In this document: in pieces, positions 11,494 through 23,024 of the stretch
How the letters are laid out: each line of letters begins with the position of its first letter
How positions within the stretch are numbered: position 1 is the stretch's first letter
Assembly: GCA_900095095.1 (NCBI GenBank)
Contig: FMBT01000183.1
Coordinates: forward strand, 1-47,078
DNA length: 47,078 bases
DNA from: Fragilariopsis cylindrus CCMP1102
Lineage: Eukaryota; Bacillariophyta; Bacillariophyceae; Bacillariales; Bacillariaceae
Reading direction: 5' to 3'
The notes under the pieces: generated by a model
Databases searched by the model: none
What the model was told of the DNA's origin: nothing
Seen by the model: only the letters and a program-made list of their open reading frames with translations
Position numbers and translations under genes: made by a program

Positions 11494-12246
11494 GATTGTG
11501 AGCGATCGCTTGTCTGTAGTCGTAAATCTGATCGTTTCGACGAGGATTCTAAACTATGTCACATGGGAAGATAGGAGAAAGCAGTTCATGTTCAATGTCA
11601 TGTAGGAGTATCGGTATATACAGTAGATGCACTATTTCCTTTATTAGTCATTCGAGAGAGAAGGAATCTAGCTTTTTTCGTTGGAAGAATTTTGAATATC
11701 TTGTAAAAATGAGAACGCTTTTTGAGCGGTTGTCGCGCATTTTCACAAGAATGATACTGTTGCTTTTCTTCATTGATGTTCTGGCAGCAGTCCTACTTAA
11801 CAAAATATAAGGAGGAGAATTAAGCAAGTAAGGGAAAGAACGAGAACAACTTTGGAATATTATACCTGCTAATCACATGGCAGTTGGAATGTACCACCAA
11901 ATAAAGTGTTATTTCTGATGAATAAGTGAAAGGGGGTATCTCCGAGTCTAGAAATATGCATGTTTTGTATATATATATATATATATATATACTACAAATG
12001 TTGAGAATTCAGCATTGCATGAAGATTACAAGTGGAAAATTGTGGTAATCCTCGAAGGAAAAGAAATCTTGATTGTAAAGGAAGTGCACATAACTTCAAA
12101 AAATACGCCTCTACATCTTGTGATCGTCTTCCTTCCTACTATAGACTATACGTCAAAAATAGGCGGAAATAACTATATATATATGGTTGATATAACTAAC
12201 GCGAGGCTTTATTTATTCTTTGAGAGGGTTTAGAATGAATCATTTA
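11494..12246. other. Intergenic region between FYVE-like gene 3 and elongation factor G
   Basis: About 750 bp upstream of the FYVE-like gene 3 start and downstream of the EF-G stop. It holds a TA microsatellite at 11969-11991. Short open frames on the plus strand (up to 84 codons) have no domain and look random. Confidence 0.6.
11969..11991. repeat. TA dinucleotide microsatellite
   Basis: About eleven TA units in the intergenic region, roughly 255 bp beyond the EF-G stop codon. Confidence 0.9.
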
Positions 12247-14706
12247 TCAAGCAGCGTCTTCTTCTTGTTTTTGTTCCCTGTACTTCTTCATCAATTCCTC
12301 CTGTGCATTTTTAGATACCTGACTATGTTTTAAGTATTCCATAGTGAATTCTCCCTTCCCTTGTGTCAGAGAACGGAGTTCCGTCGAGTAGCCAAACATG
12401 TTCGACAGTGGAACTTCTGCAAGAATCTTGATACCGCTCCCATCGTCATTCACATCACTGTTTTGGATCATACCCATTCGACGATTTAACGCGGCTACAA
12501 CTGTTCCTTGGAATTCAGAAGGTATTTCAACTTCAACGTTCATTACAGGTTCGAGAATGGAAGGGTTGGCTTTTTTCATAGTATCACGAACAGCATTGGC
12601 CATAGCCGTACGAAAGGCCATATCGGACGAATCGACTGCATGCGCTGCGCCGTCTTGTAAGACAACACGAATACCTTCCACTTCGCTACCAACTAGGGCA
12701 CCTTCCAACATAGCATCATTCATACCCTTTATACAACTAGAATAAAATTCGGGAGGAATATTCGTTCCTGTGCATTTATTATCGAAATGGGTAACACTTT
12801 CAAGCTCTGCTTGTTCTTCTTCTGATAAAGGTTCGATGTAACCCATAACTCGAGCATATTGACCAGATCCACCGGTTTGTTTCTTGTGGATCCAATCGAA
12901 TTTCTGCATTTTGTTGATAGTTTCTTTGTACGTTACATTTGGTTGACCAGTGATACACTCTACTCCATACTCTCTATTTAATCGCTCGATATAAACTTCA
13001 AGATGTAGCTCACCCATACCACTTATAATTGTTTCCTTCGTATCGCCATCTACTTTAACTCTAAGGGTAGGATCTTCATTAGTGAATTTATTAAGAGCCT
13101 TCCCAAATTGATTTTGCATCGTCGTATTCTTTGGCTTGACAGATAGACTCATAACTGGTTCGGCTACAAACATACTGGCCATAACCAAGTCAGTGGCACC
13201 GTCAGAAAATGTATCCATAGACTTACAGTCAACACCGAACATAGCAACAACTTCACCAGAACCTGCCTCATCGATTTCTTCCATATCATCCGAATGCATT
13301 CTTACTATACGTGCGAGTTTTACTTTCTTCCCAGTGTTGACATTGGTAATATAGTTTCCCCTTTTAAGCATACCTTGGTATACTCGCATATATGTCAGTT
13401 GACCATATTTTGTCTCGTCGAGTTTAAATGCAAGGGCCAGGAGAGAATCATCGTTACTACTAGTCACTTCAACGGGTGTTTCGTCATTTTTTAGATCAAG
13501 AGCGAAATTTTTCTTTTCACTTGGCTCAGGTAAATAGTCAATAACTCCATTCAGGAGAGGTTGTACACCTTTGTTCTTAAATGCAGATCCCATAAAAACT
13601 GGTACAAAGCTACATGAAATAGTTTGACGACGAATGGCAGCCTTTAACGTTTTAGTATCAGGAAATTCTTCCATCAAAAATAATTCAGCAATTTCATCAT
13701 CAACGTCCGCTAGTCGTTCTAATAGTTCTAGTCGTTTCTCTTCCACCTCTTCCTTCAAGTCCTCTGGAACATCACCGTACACAATTGTTTCACCTTTTTC
13801 ACCGTCAAACGTAATCGACCGTTGTTCAATCAAATCAATGACACCTTCGTGGATACCCTCGAGGCCGATGGGAATCTGTACAGCGGCAGCATTTAATTTC
13901 AATTGATCACGAAGTTGATCGATCACGTTGTTGGGAGATGCACCCTGCCGATCCAATTTGTTTACAAAAGCCAAACGAGGAACATCGTATCGTTTCATTT
14001 GACGGTCCACCGTAAGCGACTGTGACTGAACCCCGGAAACTCCACAAAGGACTAGAACTCCTCCATCCAAAACACGGAGGGATCTTTCCACTTCGACTGT
14101 GAAGTCTACATGACCAGGTGCTATGAAAGAAAACAAGAAGAAAAATTGCCGTGAGGTGGATGATAATTTCAGGGTGGATAGGTACATGTGCAGTATCCGC
14201 GAGTAAGTAGTATCACATCATGACAAAGCTTCACACAAGCACTATGTGTAGTATAATTGTAGTCGAAAGACACAGAGATATGCATAAGCATAGCATGGAA
14301 AAGCTTGAAACTTACTGTCAATGATATTGATATGTGAATCATTCCATTGGCAATATGTTGCTGCCGATTGAATGGTAATACCCTTTTCTCTTTCTAGTTC
14401 CATACTGTCCATCTTTGCGCCTACTCCATCCTTCCCTCGTACGTCGTGGATCGAATTAATTTTTCCTGTATAAAAGAGGATTCGTTCGGTAAGAGTTGTC
14501 TTCCCACTATCAATATGTGCACTAATTCCGATATTTCGTAAAACCGCCTTTTTGTCGCTACTACTCATCCATCGTCGTCGGAATTGCGTCGATATATCAT
14601 CGTTGAGAAAGGTAGCAGAAGACAATAAGGGAAGAAGTTTTGTGTTAACCCTCGACGACGTTACTGAACCAAATGATCGGGTTGCGAAACGAACTAATCC
14701 TGCCAT
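12247..14706 (-). CDS. GFM1: Mitochondrial translation elongation factor G (EF-G1)
   Basis: Two exons on the minus strand, 14706-14316 and 14120-12247, join across a 195-bp GT-AG intron in phase 1 and code for 754 residues without frameshifts. EF-G is the GTPase that drives ribosome translocation. The GTP-binding motifs are clear: [17 protein letters not shown] (rebuilt exactly over the splice) and NKLDR. Domains II to V follow, with the family signatures GMGELHLEV and GSGQYA. The N-terminus is basic and hydroxylated with few acidic residues ([14 protein letters not shown]), as expected for a mitochondrial targeting peptide. Length and motifs fit mitochondrial EF-G1, the translocase, better than the recycling factor EF-G2 or cytosolic EF2. 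A plastid location is less likely but cannot be excluded from sequence alone. Confidence 0.93.
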
Positions 14707-14987
14707 TGTCTAATTGAATGGAGAAATATATATCCGGTACGATATCAATTTTCGTATTTCGGAAGAAGATACAAACTAAATGTGTTTCTTGACGTTGGCA
14801 GCAACAATAATCCTCGATGTGTGATGACAATAATGTGTAAGAGAAAGTCAGAAAGTCGAAAAAATAGTGAGAATGCAAAAATCAAAAATCTGAGTTTGCT
14901 TTCCATCACATCGGCTTCGTACGGTCAGGGGACAGACAGCTGATTCGAGCAAGATTAGAAAAAATCAAGTGATATTCATTCTGTTTA

Positions 14988-15003
14988 CCCCCCCCCCCCC
15001 CCC
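14988..15003. repeat. Homopolymer of 16 C
   Basis: An unbroken C16 run about 280 bp upstream of the EF-G start codon, read as G16 on the EF-G sense strand. Confidence 0.9.
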
Positions 15004-15037
15004 AGCTGTATTGACTATTATTATACCTATCTAATGT

Positions 15038-15078
15038 ATCACCAGCATTCAATGTTCCATAGATACCAGCATTCAATG
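15038..15078. repeat. Short local duplication
   Basis: The motif CCAGCATTCAATG appears twice about 24 bp apart in otherwise unique intergenic DNA. Confidence 0.7.
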
Positions 15079-15621
15079 GGCCATTCCATACATGGCAAAG
15101 AGAGGCAGACGGAATTGCTTAGAATGCAGTACTTGTACAATACAGGCATTCCTTCATACTATAATCTTTCAGCTGATATTATTGCATTATTGCATACATA
15201 TCAAAGTTAAAAAAGAAGAATATCAGGAATCCACGTTACATGTTTAGTTCTTCAAAGCTTGTTCACTGATTTATACCTGCCTGTTATGCCTTATATTTGG
15301 CAAGACCTTGTAGCTTCCACCAGATGAAACATCCTATTAGTGAAATTTCTATAAAGCAGCACGTGCATTCAACCTGCACACATCAAAAGATTTGAAAAAG
15401 AGAAACAAGTAGTGGTATTGCATAGTTTCTATCTGAAGAAATATCCATGGATAATTCTAGATCTAATACTTAATTAATTGTAGGCATTGCAGCAATAATA
15501 AGCATTCAATAGCAGGAGAGTGTCCTCTTGCTTGTGTGAAATGAAATTGATGTGCCATGAATAGAGACCCATTTGTACTGGTATTCAAGTAGCAAAGTTA
15601 CTGTTGATCTAAATCACAGTC

Positions 15622-15644
15622 TATTATTATTATTATTATTATTA
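15622..15644. repeat. TAT/ATT trinucleotide microsatellite
   Basis: Seven or so trinucleotide units just downstream of the Sua5 stop codon. Confidence 0.85.
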
Positions 15645-15699
15645 CTATTGATATCTATCCTACCAGTGTTATTCTTACAATATGATCCTACGTACTTGC

Positions 15700-17208
15700 T
15701 TATTTATCTATCCCTGTATGCAATGAATCAATGATGACTCCGCTGGCAGCTCGAGTAAGACGATCTTTTAATGCAAGAGTCAAGGCATCCAGTGAGCATG
15801 CTTGTCTCCCCTCCACCTCATCATCATCATCAGCAATTTCTGAGAATAGAATTTGATTTGCATCACGGATTTGTTCTGCCCATCGTAACGTTTCAAAGAC
15901 CCCTCTGGTAGCTTCCGCAGAGTCAGCTTTCTCGCTCAAATCTCGATAGGCCAGTGATAAATGTTCCCACGTTTTGAGTTTACCTCCAAAATCGATCAAC
16001 ACTGATTTTCTTAGAAATTCCCTTTCGTCGTCGCTGGTAGTATTTAAAGTTGGTAACGACTTCGATAGAATAAAACTTGGTATGTCCGGCGAATAATGCC
16101 GAATAGTTTGACCGGGTGCAACATTGGCCACTGTCTCATCAGTTGCCTTTTTGGTGAGTGCCAATACTTCAAAATGATCGACCAATCCGGCTTCCGTTAG
16201 ACAGTCTTGAATATCTTGTAACGAAACAGCACCTTGTCGGAGTAAGGTAATTCGTCCCTTCTCATTGTCTGCCGCAATCATTTCGATCTTAGCTACGGAT
16301 GATTCCACTCCCACTTGACAACAAGAAGTATCATCATCGTTAGAAGTCTTTGTTGTCGATTCTTCTTCTTCTTCTTTGACTATCCAAACATCCTCATTTT
16401 TCAAGTCATCCCATACATGATGAGATCGAGTTGGAGAAATATGACCAAATTTATTTGCACTAGGTGCTGCAATTGGAACTTTTGCAGCATTGATTAATGC
16501 AATAGAAATAGGATGTTGTGGTGATCGACACGCAACAAAGCCAGTATTGGCCATCAATATCGGTGGAACATTTGGTGCAGCCTTCGCAACGAGTGTAAGT
16601 GGACCAGGCCAAAATGTATCACAGAGTGCATGTATTGCCCTTCCTTCTAGGGACGAAGAAGAATCTGCTGTCGTCGTCGTCGAAGAAGATGTTGTCGTCA
16701 TATCTGCCGCCCACAGTTGAAACGCTACTTGATTATCTGTAACGTGTGTAATGAGTGGATCGGTCAATGGTCGTTCTTTAGCCTCAAAGACTTTAATAAT
16801 TGCCGATTCATCTAATGCGTTACAACCTAATCCGTACACTGTTTCAGTTGGGAATGCTACTAAACCACCCTGTCGTAGGCGTGCACCACATTTTTCCAAA
16901 TTAGTTGAGGATAAGGGGATCATTGTGGCAGATTTGACACCACAATTATTGTCGTTAACTGTTTGTTTCATTTCGTCTTGATGGGAAATCCCGATCATAC
17001 TAATCGTTGTCATCTGCTGCTGCTGCTGCTGCTGCTTTCGTAAAATAGAAATTCGTTGTCGATGGTTTGAGGAAACTTGATATCTAAAAAATTGACAATG
17101 TAAAACTTTCGAAGATAACGATAATACTGGGATACAATAGGAAGATAATCTACTAATGTGCGTAAACGTTGTTATCATTGACACCAAGAAAAATAATGCT
17201 CGTTGCAT
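15700..17208 (-). CDS. SUA5: Threonylcarbamoyl-AMP synthase (Sua5/YrdC family)
   Basis: A single exon of 502 residues starts at the ATG at 17208. The enzyme makes threonylcarbamoyl-AMP from threonine, bicarbonate and ATP, the first step of the t6A modification at position 37 of ANN-decoding tRNAs. The YrdC domain is clear: FPTETVYGLG at residues 119-128, KERPLTDPLI at 144-153, then FWPGPLTLV and the substrate-pocket motif PSANKFG. The C-terminal third, joined by a linker with GQTIRHYSPDIP, is the Sua5 extension found in the longer archaeal and eukaryotic enzymes. About 100 extra N-terminal residues include a basic, hydrophobic stretch and a poly-Q run. They suggest organelle targeting, or alternative starts giving two locations. 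The gene shares a 396-bp 5' region with the divergent Abitram-like gene. Confidence 0.92.
   Translation of the reverse strand: MQRALFFLVSMITTFTHISRLSSYCIPVLSLSSKVLHCQFFRYQVSSNHRQRISILRKQQQQQQQMTTISMIGISHQDEMKQTVNDNNCGVKSATMIPLSSTNLEKCGARLRQGGLVAFPTETVYGLGCNALDESAIIKVFEAKERPLTDPLITHVTDNQVAFQLWAADMTTTSSSTTTTADSSSSLEGRAIHALCDTFWPGPLTLVAKAAPNVPPILMANTGFVACRSPQHPISIALINAAKVPIAAPSANKFGHISPTRSHHVWDDLKNEDVWIVKEEEEESTTKTSNDDDTSCCQVGVESSVAKIEMIAADNEKGRITLLRQGAVSLQDIQDCLTEAGLVDHFEVLALTKKATDETVANVAPGQTIRHYSPDIPSFILSKSLPTLNTTSDDEREFLRKSVLIDFGGKLKTWEHLSLAYRDLSEKADSAEATRGVFETLRWAEQIRDANQILFSEIADDDDEVEGRQACSLDALTLALKDRLTRAASGVIIDSLHTGIDK
17014..17036 (-). repeat. CAG trinucleotide tract coding for poly-Q in Sua5
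   Basis: CTG repeats on the plus strand read as CAG on the coding strand. They give a run of seven or eight Gln in the N-terminal extension of the Sua5 protein, before the catalytic domain. Confidence 0.85.
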
Positions 17209-17604
17209 TTGGAAATCTGTCCTAGGAAAAACTTTTCGTCATCAAACGCGATCTTGCTTTTTCAGGCCAGTTCAGTATTGGTGATGTTGAACTATTGTGA
17301 TACTGTAGCGGAAGAATATATACAATTGTAGTATATAAGCACAACATCTCTCCTTTCACCAGCATGTTTAATGTTCAAAGTCTCGACAAAATCAAATGTA
17401 CAGTAAACAAAAAAAATGTGATGCTGTGCATGCACGTTTGAAGTTTGATGGCTAACATCTTGTCTGACGAGCGATGCAAGACTTTGAAAAGGCTTACTGT
17501 ACTTCGAAGTACTCATATTACTAGTACAAATACAATTAGTGCAATAGATTGTCGGCACAATCCTGATTGTATCAGCGAATAATAATGATGATGATGTTGA
17601 AACG
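17209..17604. promoter_or_regulatory. Shared divergent 5' region of SUA5 and the Abitram-like gene
   Basis: 396 bp between two start codons facing away from each other, so both promoters must lie here if the starts are right. No specific element is identified. The open frame crossing it on the minus strand is probably chance. Confidence 0.5.
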
Positions 17605-18498
17605 ATGAATGACAACGAAAACAACGACAACAACACCACCGAGGATTGTACTGTTCTTGAAAAGATAGAGGAGGTGAAATCTACTACTGAACCAACATTA
17701 TTATCATCGCTGGTCGATAAAAGTAAAGGTACTACTACTACTACTGCGATGACTACTCATAATAATAAAAAGAGAAAACGAGCGTATGGGGAAAGTATGA
17801 TAGCTGCTTACTCTTCGGTATCATTTGAACCGGTGGTGAAGAGAGATAGAAAAAATAATAATAACAACGACGAAAAAAACGACTCCAGCCCACCAGATAG
17901 TCCTAGCTTTTTCTTTTCATCTTCTTATACTGTGACACCGTTGTTATCGTCGCCAGGATCTTCTTCATCTTCTTCTGAAGCAGCAACAACAAGAGATGAT
18001 GAGACCAGAGGAATTAAAATCCAACAAATTGTTCATCAGCATATCAATGGTCTTTGTATTGTTACTGCTGGTCAATTATCTAAAAGTATCCCATCCTCTT
18101 TGACATTACAATCTATTCGATTTGTGGCGAAAGAAGCTCCACCATGTAGTGCTGCCATGAAACGAAAACGGATAACTAAAATGATGAAGGGAGGTACAGT
18201 TGACGATGTTGTTCATCCCTCCACAGTGATTGCAGAACTGATATTAGAGGAAAACAACAACAACAACAACAATGATAACAATGATAACACCGAAGATAAC
18301 AATACTAAAGAAATCCAAGAAAAGGAAACGATCATCATCCCACTTTATGCTTGTGTTTGGGGAACAATTATGGAGTTGAATAATCGTAACAATGAATTAA
18401 CACCGAAAATATTGTTGGACGATCCATTATTAGATGGACATATTGCAATAATATTACCATCAGGTACATTCCCACCAGAAAGAAATTCTGCTGTATAA
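17605..18498 (+). CDS. Abitram (FAM206/Simiate)-like protein
   Basis: A single exon of 297 residues. The first 135 residues are low complexity (poly-N, poly-T, poly-S) with a KKRKR basic cluster that could act as a nuclear signal. The conserved core follows: HINGLCIVTAG, then a stretch ending in IPLYACVWGTIMELN, and DGHIAIILPSG near the C-terminus. These correspond to the landmarks of the eukaryotic Abitram family, which has a fold like the glycine cleavage H protein and is nuclear in animals. A poly-N/D insert splits the core. The assignment rests on motif memory rather than alignment. The molecular role of the family is poorly known, so none is proposed here. No frameshift is seen. Confidence 0.68.
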   Translation: MNDNENNDNNTTEDCTVLEKIEEVKSTTEPTLLSSLVDKSKGTTTTTAMTTHNNKKRKRAYGESMIAAYSSVSFEPVVKRDRKNNNNNDEKNDSSPPDSPSFFFSSSYTVTPLLSSPGSSSSSSEAATTRDDETRGIKIQQIVHQHINGLCIVTAGQLSKSIPSSLTLQSIRFVAKEAPPCSAAMKRKRITKMMKGGTVDDVVHPSTVIAELILEENNNNNNNDNNDNTEDNNTKEIQEKETIIIPLYACVWGTIMELNNRNNELTPKILLDDPLLDGHIAIILPSGTFPPERNSAV

Positions 18499-18671
18499 TG
18501 CATCGATTGACAATACACAGAAGTAGTACTCTTAATTCAATAATGGCTAGCATGCAGTTATTTAACATAAGAAAAGCTTTCTTTAATGCCTATAATCGAA
18601 TTTTCTATACTGAGTTTACAATTGCGACTATTATGCTATTGCGTCTATGTCTTAGTTGTTGCTTTCTTTAT

Positions 18672-21600
18672 TTAGTCCTGTGGTACTGGATTGATAAGAC
18701 GATTCCGAAAACTTCCTTGAAGTAAAAATGAAAATGGTAGCTTATAGCGTTTGAACATTGCAATCAAATTCCACCAAATGGTCGCCCTGACATCCCTTCC
18801 ACTTCGCCACGCAGGGTTTAGTATTTGCTCTATACTATCACTAGTTCCAATGATATGACTGAGTTCTTTTCTCAATACCCAAGGCTGTTGAGTTCATGAT
18901 AAAAATTAACAAAGAAGAAGAGAAGGAGTTAGATAGGAAGAAAAAAGAAGGAACGATCATTCATTGATGCTGTGGTACGCTCGTAAATGAATTGAATATA
19001 GTTGTCGAATTAACTTACAGAAAGAAACTCGCAATACAGAGGTGTACCTGGACCCTGAGAGCCTTCGAATGTAGGAGAAGAGCAGGAAACTTTGAATCGT
19101 GATACAAATCGGTGACTGCATAGTGGGCAGGAAGTTGTGAAGTCTTGGAAATCACGCTGCTGCCAACCAGAAACGATATCCTCTTCTTTCATAATATTTG
19201 AACACGAAGGACATGCATCACCATACGTGTCGATGAAAATATCAGGATAGAGAAAATCCAAAAGGCTCTCACCTAATACAAGTTGTTTCTTTAGTCGGTC
19301 AGATAGAATTTCTGTTTGAATCATTGATGCCTTCTTATTTCGTCTTCGCTTCTTTTTTTTCTTAGTTCTTGAGTTCGTCAAATTTGATGCAAAGAATTGA
19401 AGAAAAGCAGCAGAAGTCGCATGTTCAATCGATAGTTCTGAGCCATTGTCTGATAACCCATCACTGCCAACACTTTCTTCGTCCGATGGTACCTTCATAC
19501 CGAAAATATTTCTTTGGGAATCGCCTTTCATCTTGTTAAGATTCTTCTTCAGAAAGAGAGAGTAGGCGTCAGATTTAGGATCTCCACTCGGAAGATTTTT
19601 GCTCTCCTGATCATCTCTGCTCTGTGCAAATGAAGCTACGAAGAAGGCAAGTACGTCACTATTCGCCACCAGACCATCGCGTTTCATAATCTCGATTAAT
19701 TCGAAAGCTCTTTTGGTATCCCCGCATCTTCCACAAGCTTCCATCAACGATTTGAAAACGTCGGGATCAGTCCTTAGACCACGCGTCTCCATATTCTGAA
19801 GAGCATCAAAAGCCAAATCAAGCTGAGCTACCGCAACTGCCCTTATTTCTTCATATTCCGCCAATGCTTCGTCATTGTCAAGAAGGCTTCGATCACGACA
19901 AACTCTAGTTGGATCAAGTGATAGAGCAAAATTCGACATCGTGTCGTACGCCGCTTGAGCACCTGTGTTCAGATCAGGACATGGAGATTTACTAGTCATA
20001 TATGAAATAGCATCATCAATTGCGGCTTCTCCACCGGGACAAACAATTCCACCGCCACCGCATAACCCCATCGTGAAGTCTGTCGCAATGTTTGACTGAG
20101 AAGAAGCGACGCTCTCGCCGTTGCGAATGTCGGTAGATTCAGCTTCATCCTTCTGGACACCTTGTTCTGCAGTCTTTTCTCGTACAACTTTTGAGGTTGC
20201 TACCGGTATCTCATTTTCTATCTCATCTCTCTTTGATTGATACTCTTGCCACTCCCGTCCAATAATCGCAGAGTAGGCAAAGAAAAATACGGTGAAAGAC
20301 ATGCCCTCAGGAGAGTAATCGTAGTCACTCCCATAAAAATTGGCGAGATCAGCACTTTTGTCGACAGAATAATTCTTCTGCAACTGTTTTACCAGCGAAG
20401 CTTGACGGTCAAATTCTGCCGTAATCATGCCTGGGATTGGACGAGGACGACAAAACAGTGACGAATCGAATTTTTCTGGCCAAGTTTCGTATATGAAAGG
20501 AGCTTCTTCAAAAAGATCAGAGGTATTTGGTTCCACAGCAACGAAAGTCTCGAGCTGTTTGTGTACTTTGGCACTTTGAAGAAAAGGGGTATGCACCTTT
20601 TTTAGTTTCAACCGGCTACGGTTTAGTTTTGCATCAATACTTTGGTCAAAGAATATAATATCGGGTAGTTCTGGACTGTACAACCGTTTTGTGATAAAAT
20701 CATCGAATTGTTGGGTCGAGCATAGTTCTGACAGTATAAGAAGTATTCTGATTTCTGGGAGGTGATGAAACTATCCGTGTCAAATCTGTGGTTCTTGCCC
20801 CATGACAACCAATCCTTTGAGTCTGGGGACGACGACGATTGAAGGTCTAGCTTAGACTTATCGGGGACATGAACGCATTTTCGGTAATCCTTCATATGGC
20901 CACAAAAAATCGCAAGAAAGCTTCCTGTAATCGATCCCATTGATTTTGTTCCCTATCGTTTATCGTGTCATCCGACAAATTCTCTGAATCTGGAGTATAT
21001 TGCAAATTGAATGCTTGATCCAACGTTTGAAGTTTTTCCCTCCAAACTCGTTCCCCCTTTTCTTTCGCTATTTCTTTGAAAGCGCACTGACTGATCTTAT
21101 TTTGAACAAATTCTTGGTATTCAGTTTCAAGACCTCTGCCTTTCCAGAATAGATGCCCAGCTATCTCTTGTAGACTATGCTGAAGCTTCGACCATTTCTT
21201 CCCTGGCACAGGCGGCAATTCCATCGTCCGCTGACCAAACATGATACTATTTCGATCCAAGTCGACAACTATCGCTTCGTCACAGACAAATTTTTGTACA
21301 TTCATCCAGTTATCACGTGTTACTCCACATAGGTAGGGAACTAGCAATGGAAAGAAAAGAAGAAAAAATTGTGAAGTTAGTATGAAGTATCGAACATACC
21401 ATTTACAAGAAGTACCTGCAAGACGTTGCTTAGAATAAATTGACGTACCCGGAGCATCTAAGATAGGACATAGAAATTTAGGAAGCAATGGTACATATAG
21501 ATGACTCCATTTCATTGGGTACAATAATGAACAAAGAATCTCTGAACAAACCGTCAGAATAGAATGTTGACTCGACACTAAAATGATTTTTCGTTCCATA

Positions 21601-23024
21601 GTCAAGCAATACCAAAGATGTAAAATATTTTCAATATCAAGACAATCGAAGAGTATCTGATACGGTAGGGCCACGTATGCAATCGGTAACTTCGCTGGCG
21701 GGGACCAAAATCTAATAACAGAATCAAGGATGCTTATCTTGACTTCAAAAGATCCTGGAGGAGGTGCAGGAATTTCCATACAAAGATTCATCACATACCG
21801 TTCAATGGGAGCTTTCATACAGTCTGTGCTTGTTGCTAGACGATATAGTTGAGCAAGATATTCCCGAAATGCAGTAACATACGGCCATATTGATAAAAGA
21901 CATAAGCACTTTGGAATGTATAACCGCTTGCCTTCTGAATTAACACTGACTTCAATACCGGCTTCTCCCACAGTTGCAGAATGTAGTTTTTCATTATTTT
22001 GCCAGGGTGTATTATCCGTTGGTTGGTATTCTTCATATATTGTCAAGCATGTTCCATATACTTTCCGTCCCTTATCATTCGTCATAACAAAATGATGTGC
22101 ACTGGGCATTCTATATTCGGAGGGTTGTATTATATCTCCCACAGGAAAACAAAATTGTGTCACCATCGGATTTAATGGATGATCTGAATGATCTTCTAAT
22201 GGAAATCTAGCTGTAATTTTTGGTGCGAATGTGTAGGGATTCTTATCTCCGCTATAAATACTTGTATCTGGCATATGTATATTTTCACTTTCTTCTTCTC
22301 CCTTCTCCACAATATTTCGATTCCATTTCTCTCGAGGTGTCGGTGGTGGTGACAGTAAAGTGGGAGACGACGACGGCTCTTCTTCTTCTTCTTCTTCTTT
22401 ACTTTCATCATCTTCATAATGACGATTCTTCGGCGAAAGGGTATGGTTTATTGCGTGATCAGTTCCAGTTTTTTCGTCGTTATCAACTACATCGTTAAGT
22501 GATCGACCAATTCTCTTGGGTGATACCCCTTCGTTATCTTTGTCGTTGTCGTGTCTTGTCTTACTATCGTTACTCGAAGTGTATGTTTGTTTCTGGTTGG
22601 CAGATACTGCCTGGGGACGTTTTTGGACCGGAGTTCTTAGCACTTGAATCTGATCATCTTTATTTGTTGCGGCAGCAGCAGCAGTTTCCCATCTAGGATG
22701 ACAGCTAACTACGATAAAATATTCGACTAATCGTTGAACAGAAACGGCATTATCTATCGATTCTTCGACAGTAACTTTTCGTCTTAACTTAAGTGGTGTA
22801 AGTTTAGGAGATGGTATATTGTTACTATTTTTTCGCTCTTGTGGCTGTTGTTGTTGCTGCTGCTGCTCTTTTTGCTGAGTTGCCTTGATCTTCGTTTCGT
22901 CCGCTGGAGTGGATGTCGATGATGCACGACTTGTCATTGAGCTACCACTGCCTAATTTCGACGGAGAGACATGATGTTTAGTATCTTCAGCGACAACGTC
23001 ACCAGCATACTCGGTTTCGGTCAT
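18672..23024 (-). CDS. DENND4/Crag-like DENN-domain Rab exchange factor (two single-base frameshifts)
   Basis: Exons on the minus strand are 23024-21449, 21340-19019 and 18884-18672, with GT-AG introns of 108 bp (length divisible by three, so the frame stays open through it) and 134 bp. A Ser/Gln-rich N-terminus precedes the DENN module. The uDENN part includes RKVYGTCLTIYEEY. The cDENN part has RKIILVSSQHSILTVCSEIL and DAP joined to VPYLCGV across the intron. The dDENN part has AFLRFFVAI, KDYRKC and FDDFI. The frame slips by one base near 20897 and near 20741; adding a base at each gives 1,370 residues. Downstream are PPR-like helices (DPDVFKSLMEACGRCGDTKRA), a CPSC/CPLC zinc motif and SPWVLRKEL. 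That order is typical of DENND4/Crag proteins, which activate Rab10-class GTPases in secretory traffic. Confidence 0.87.

Larger units (their letters stand above)
14707..15699. other. Intergenic region between EF-G and Sua5
   Basis: About 990 bp: EF-G promoter on the left, Sua5 3' UTR on the right. It contains a run of 16 C, a short duplicated motif (CCAGCATTCAATG at about 15042 and 15066) and a TAT-type trinucleotide tract. No gene is supported. Confidence 0.6.

Noticed and set aside
20053-20187. Minus-strand open frame within the DENN gene and many similar overlapping frames elsewhere.
   Set aside because: They lie inside exons of genes with recognisable domains, in other frames, and have no domain of their own.
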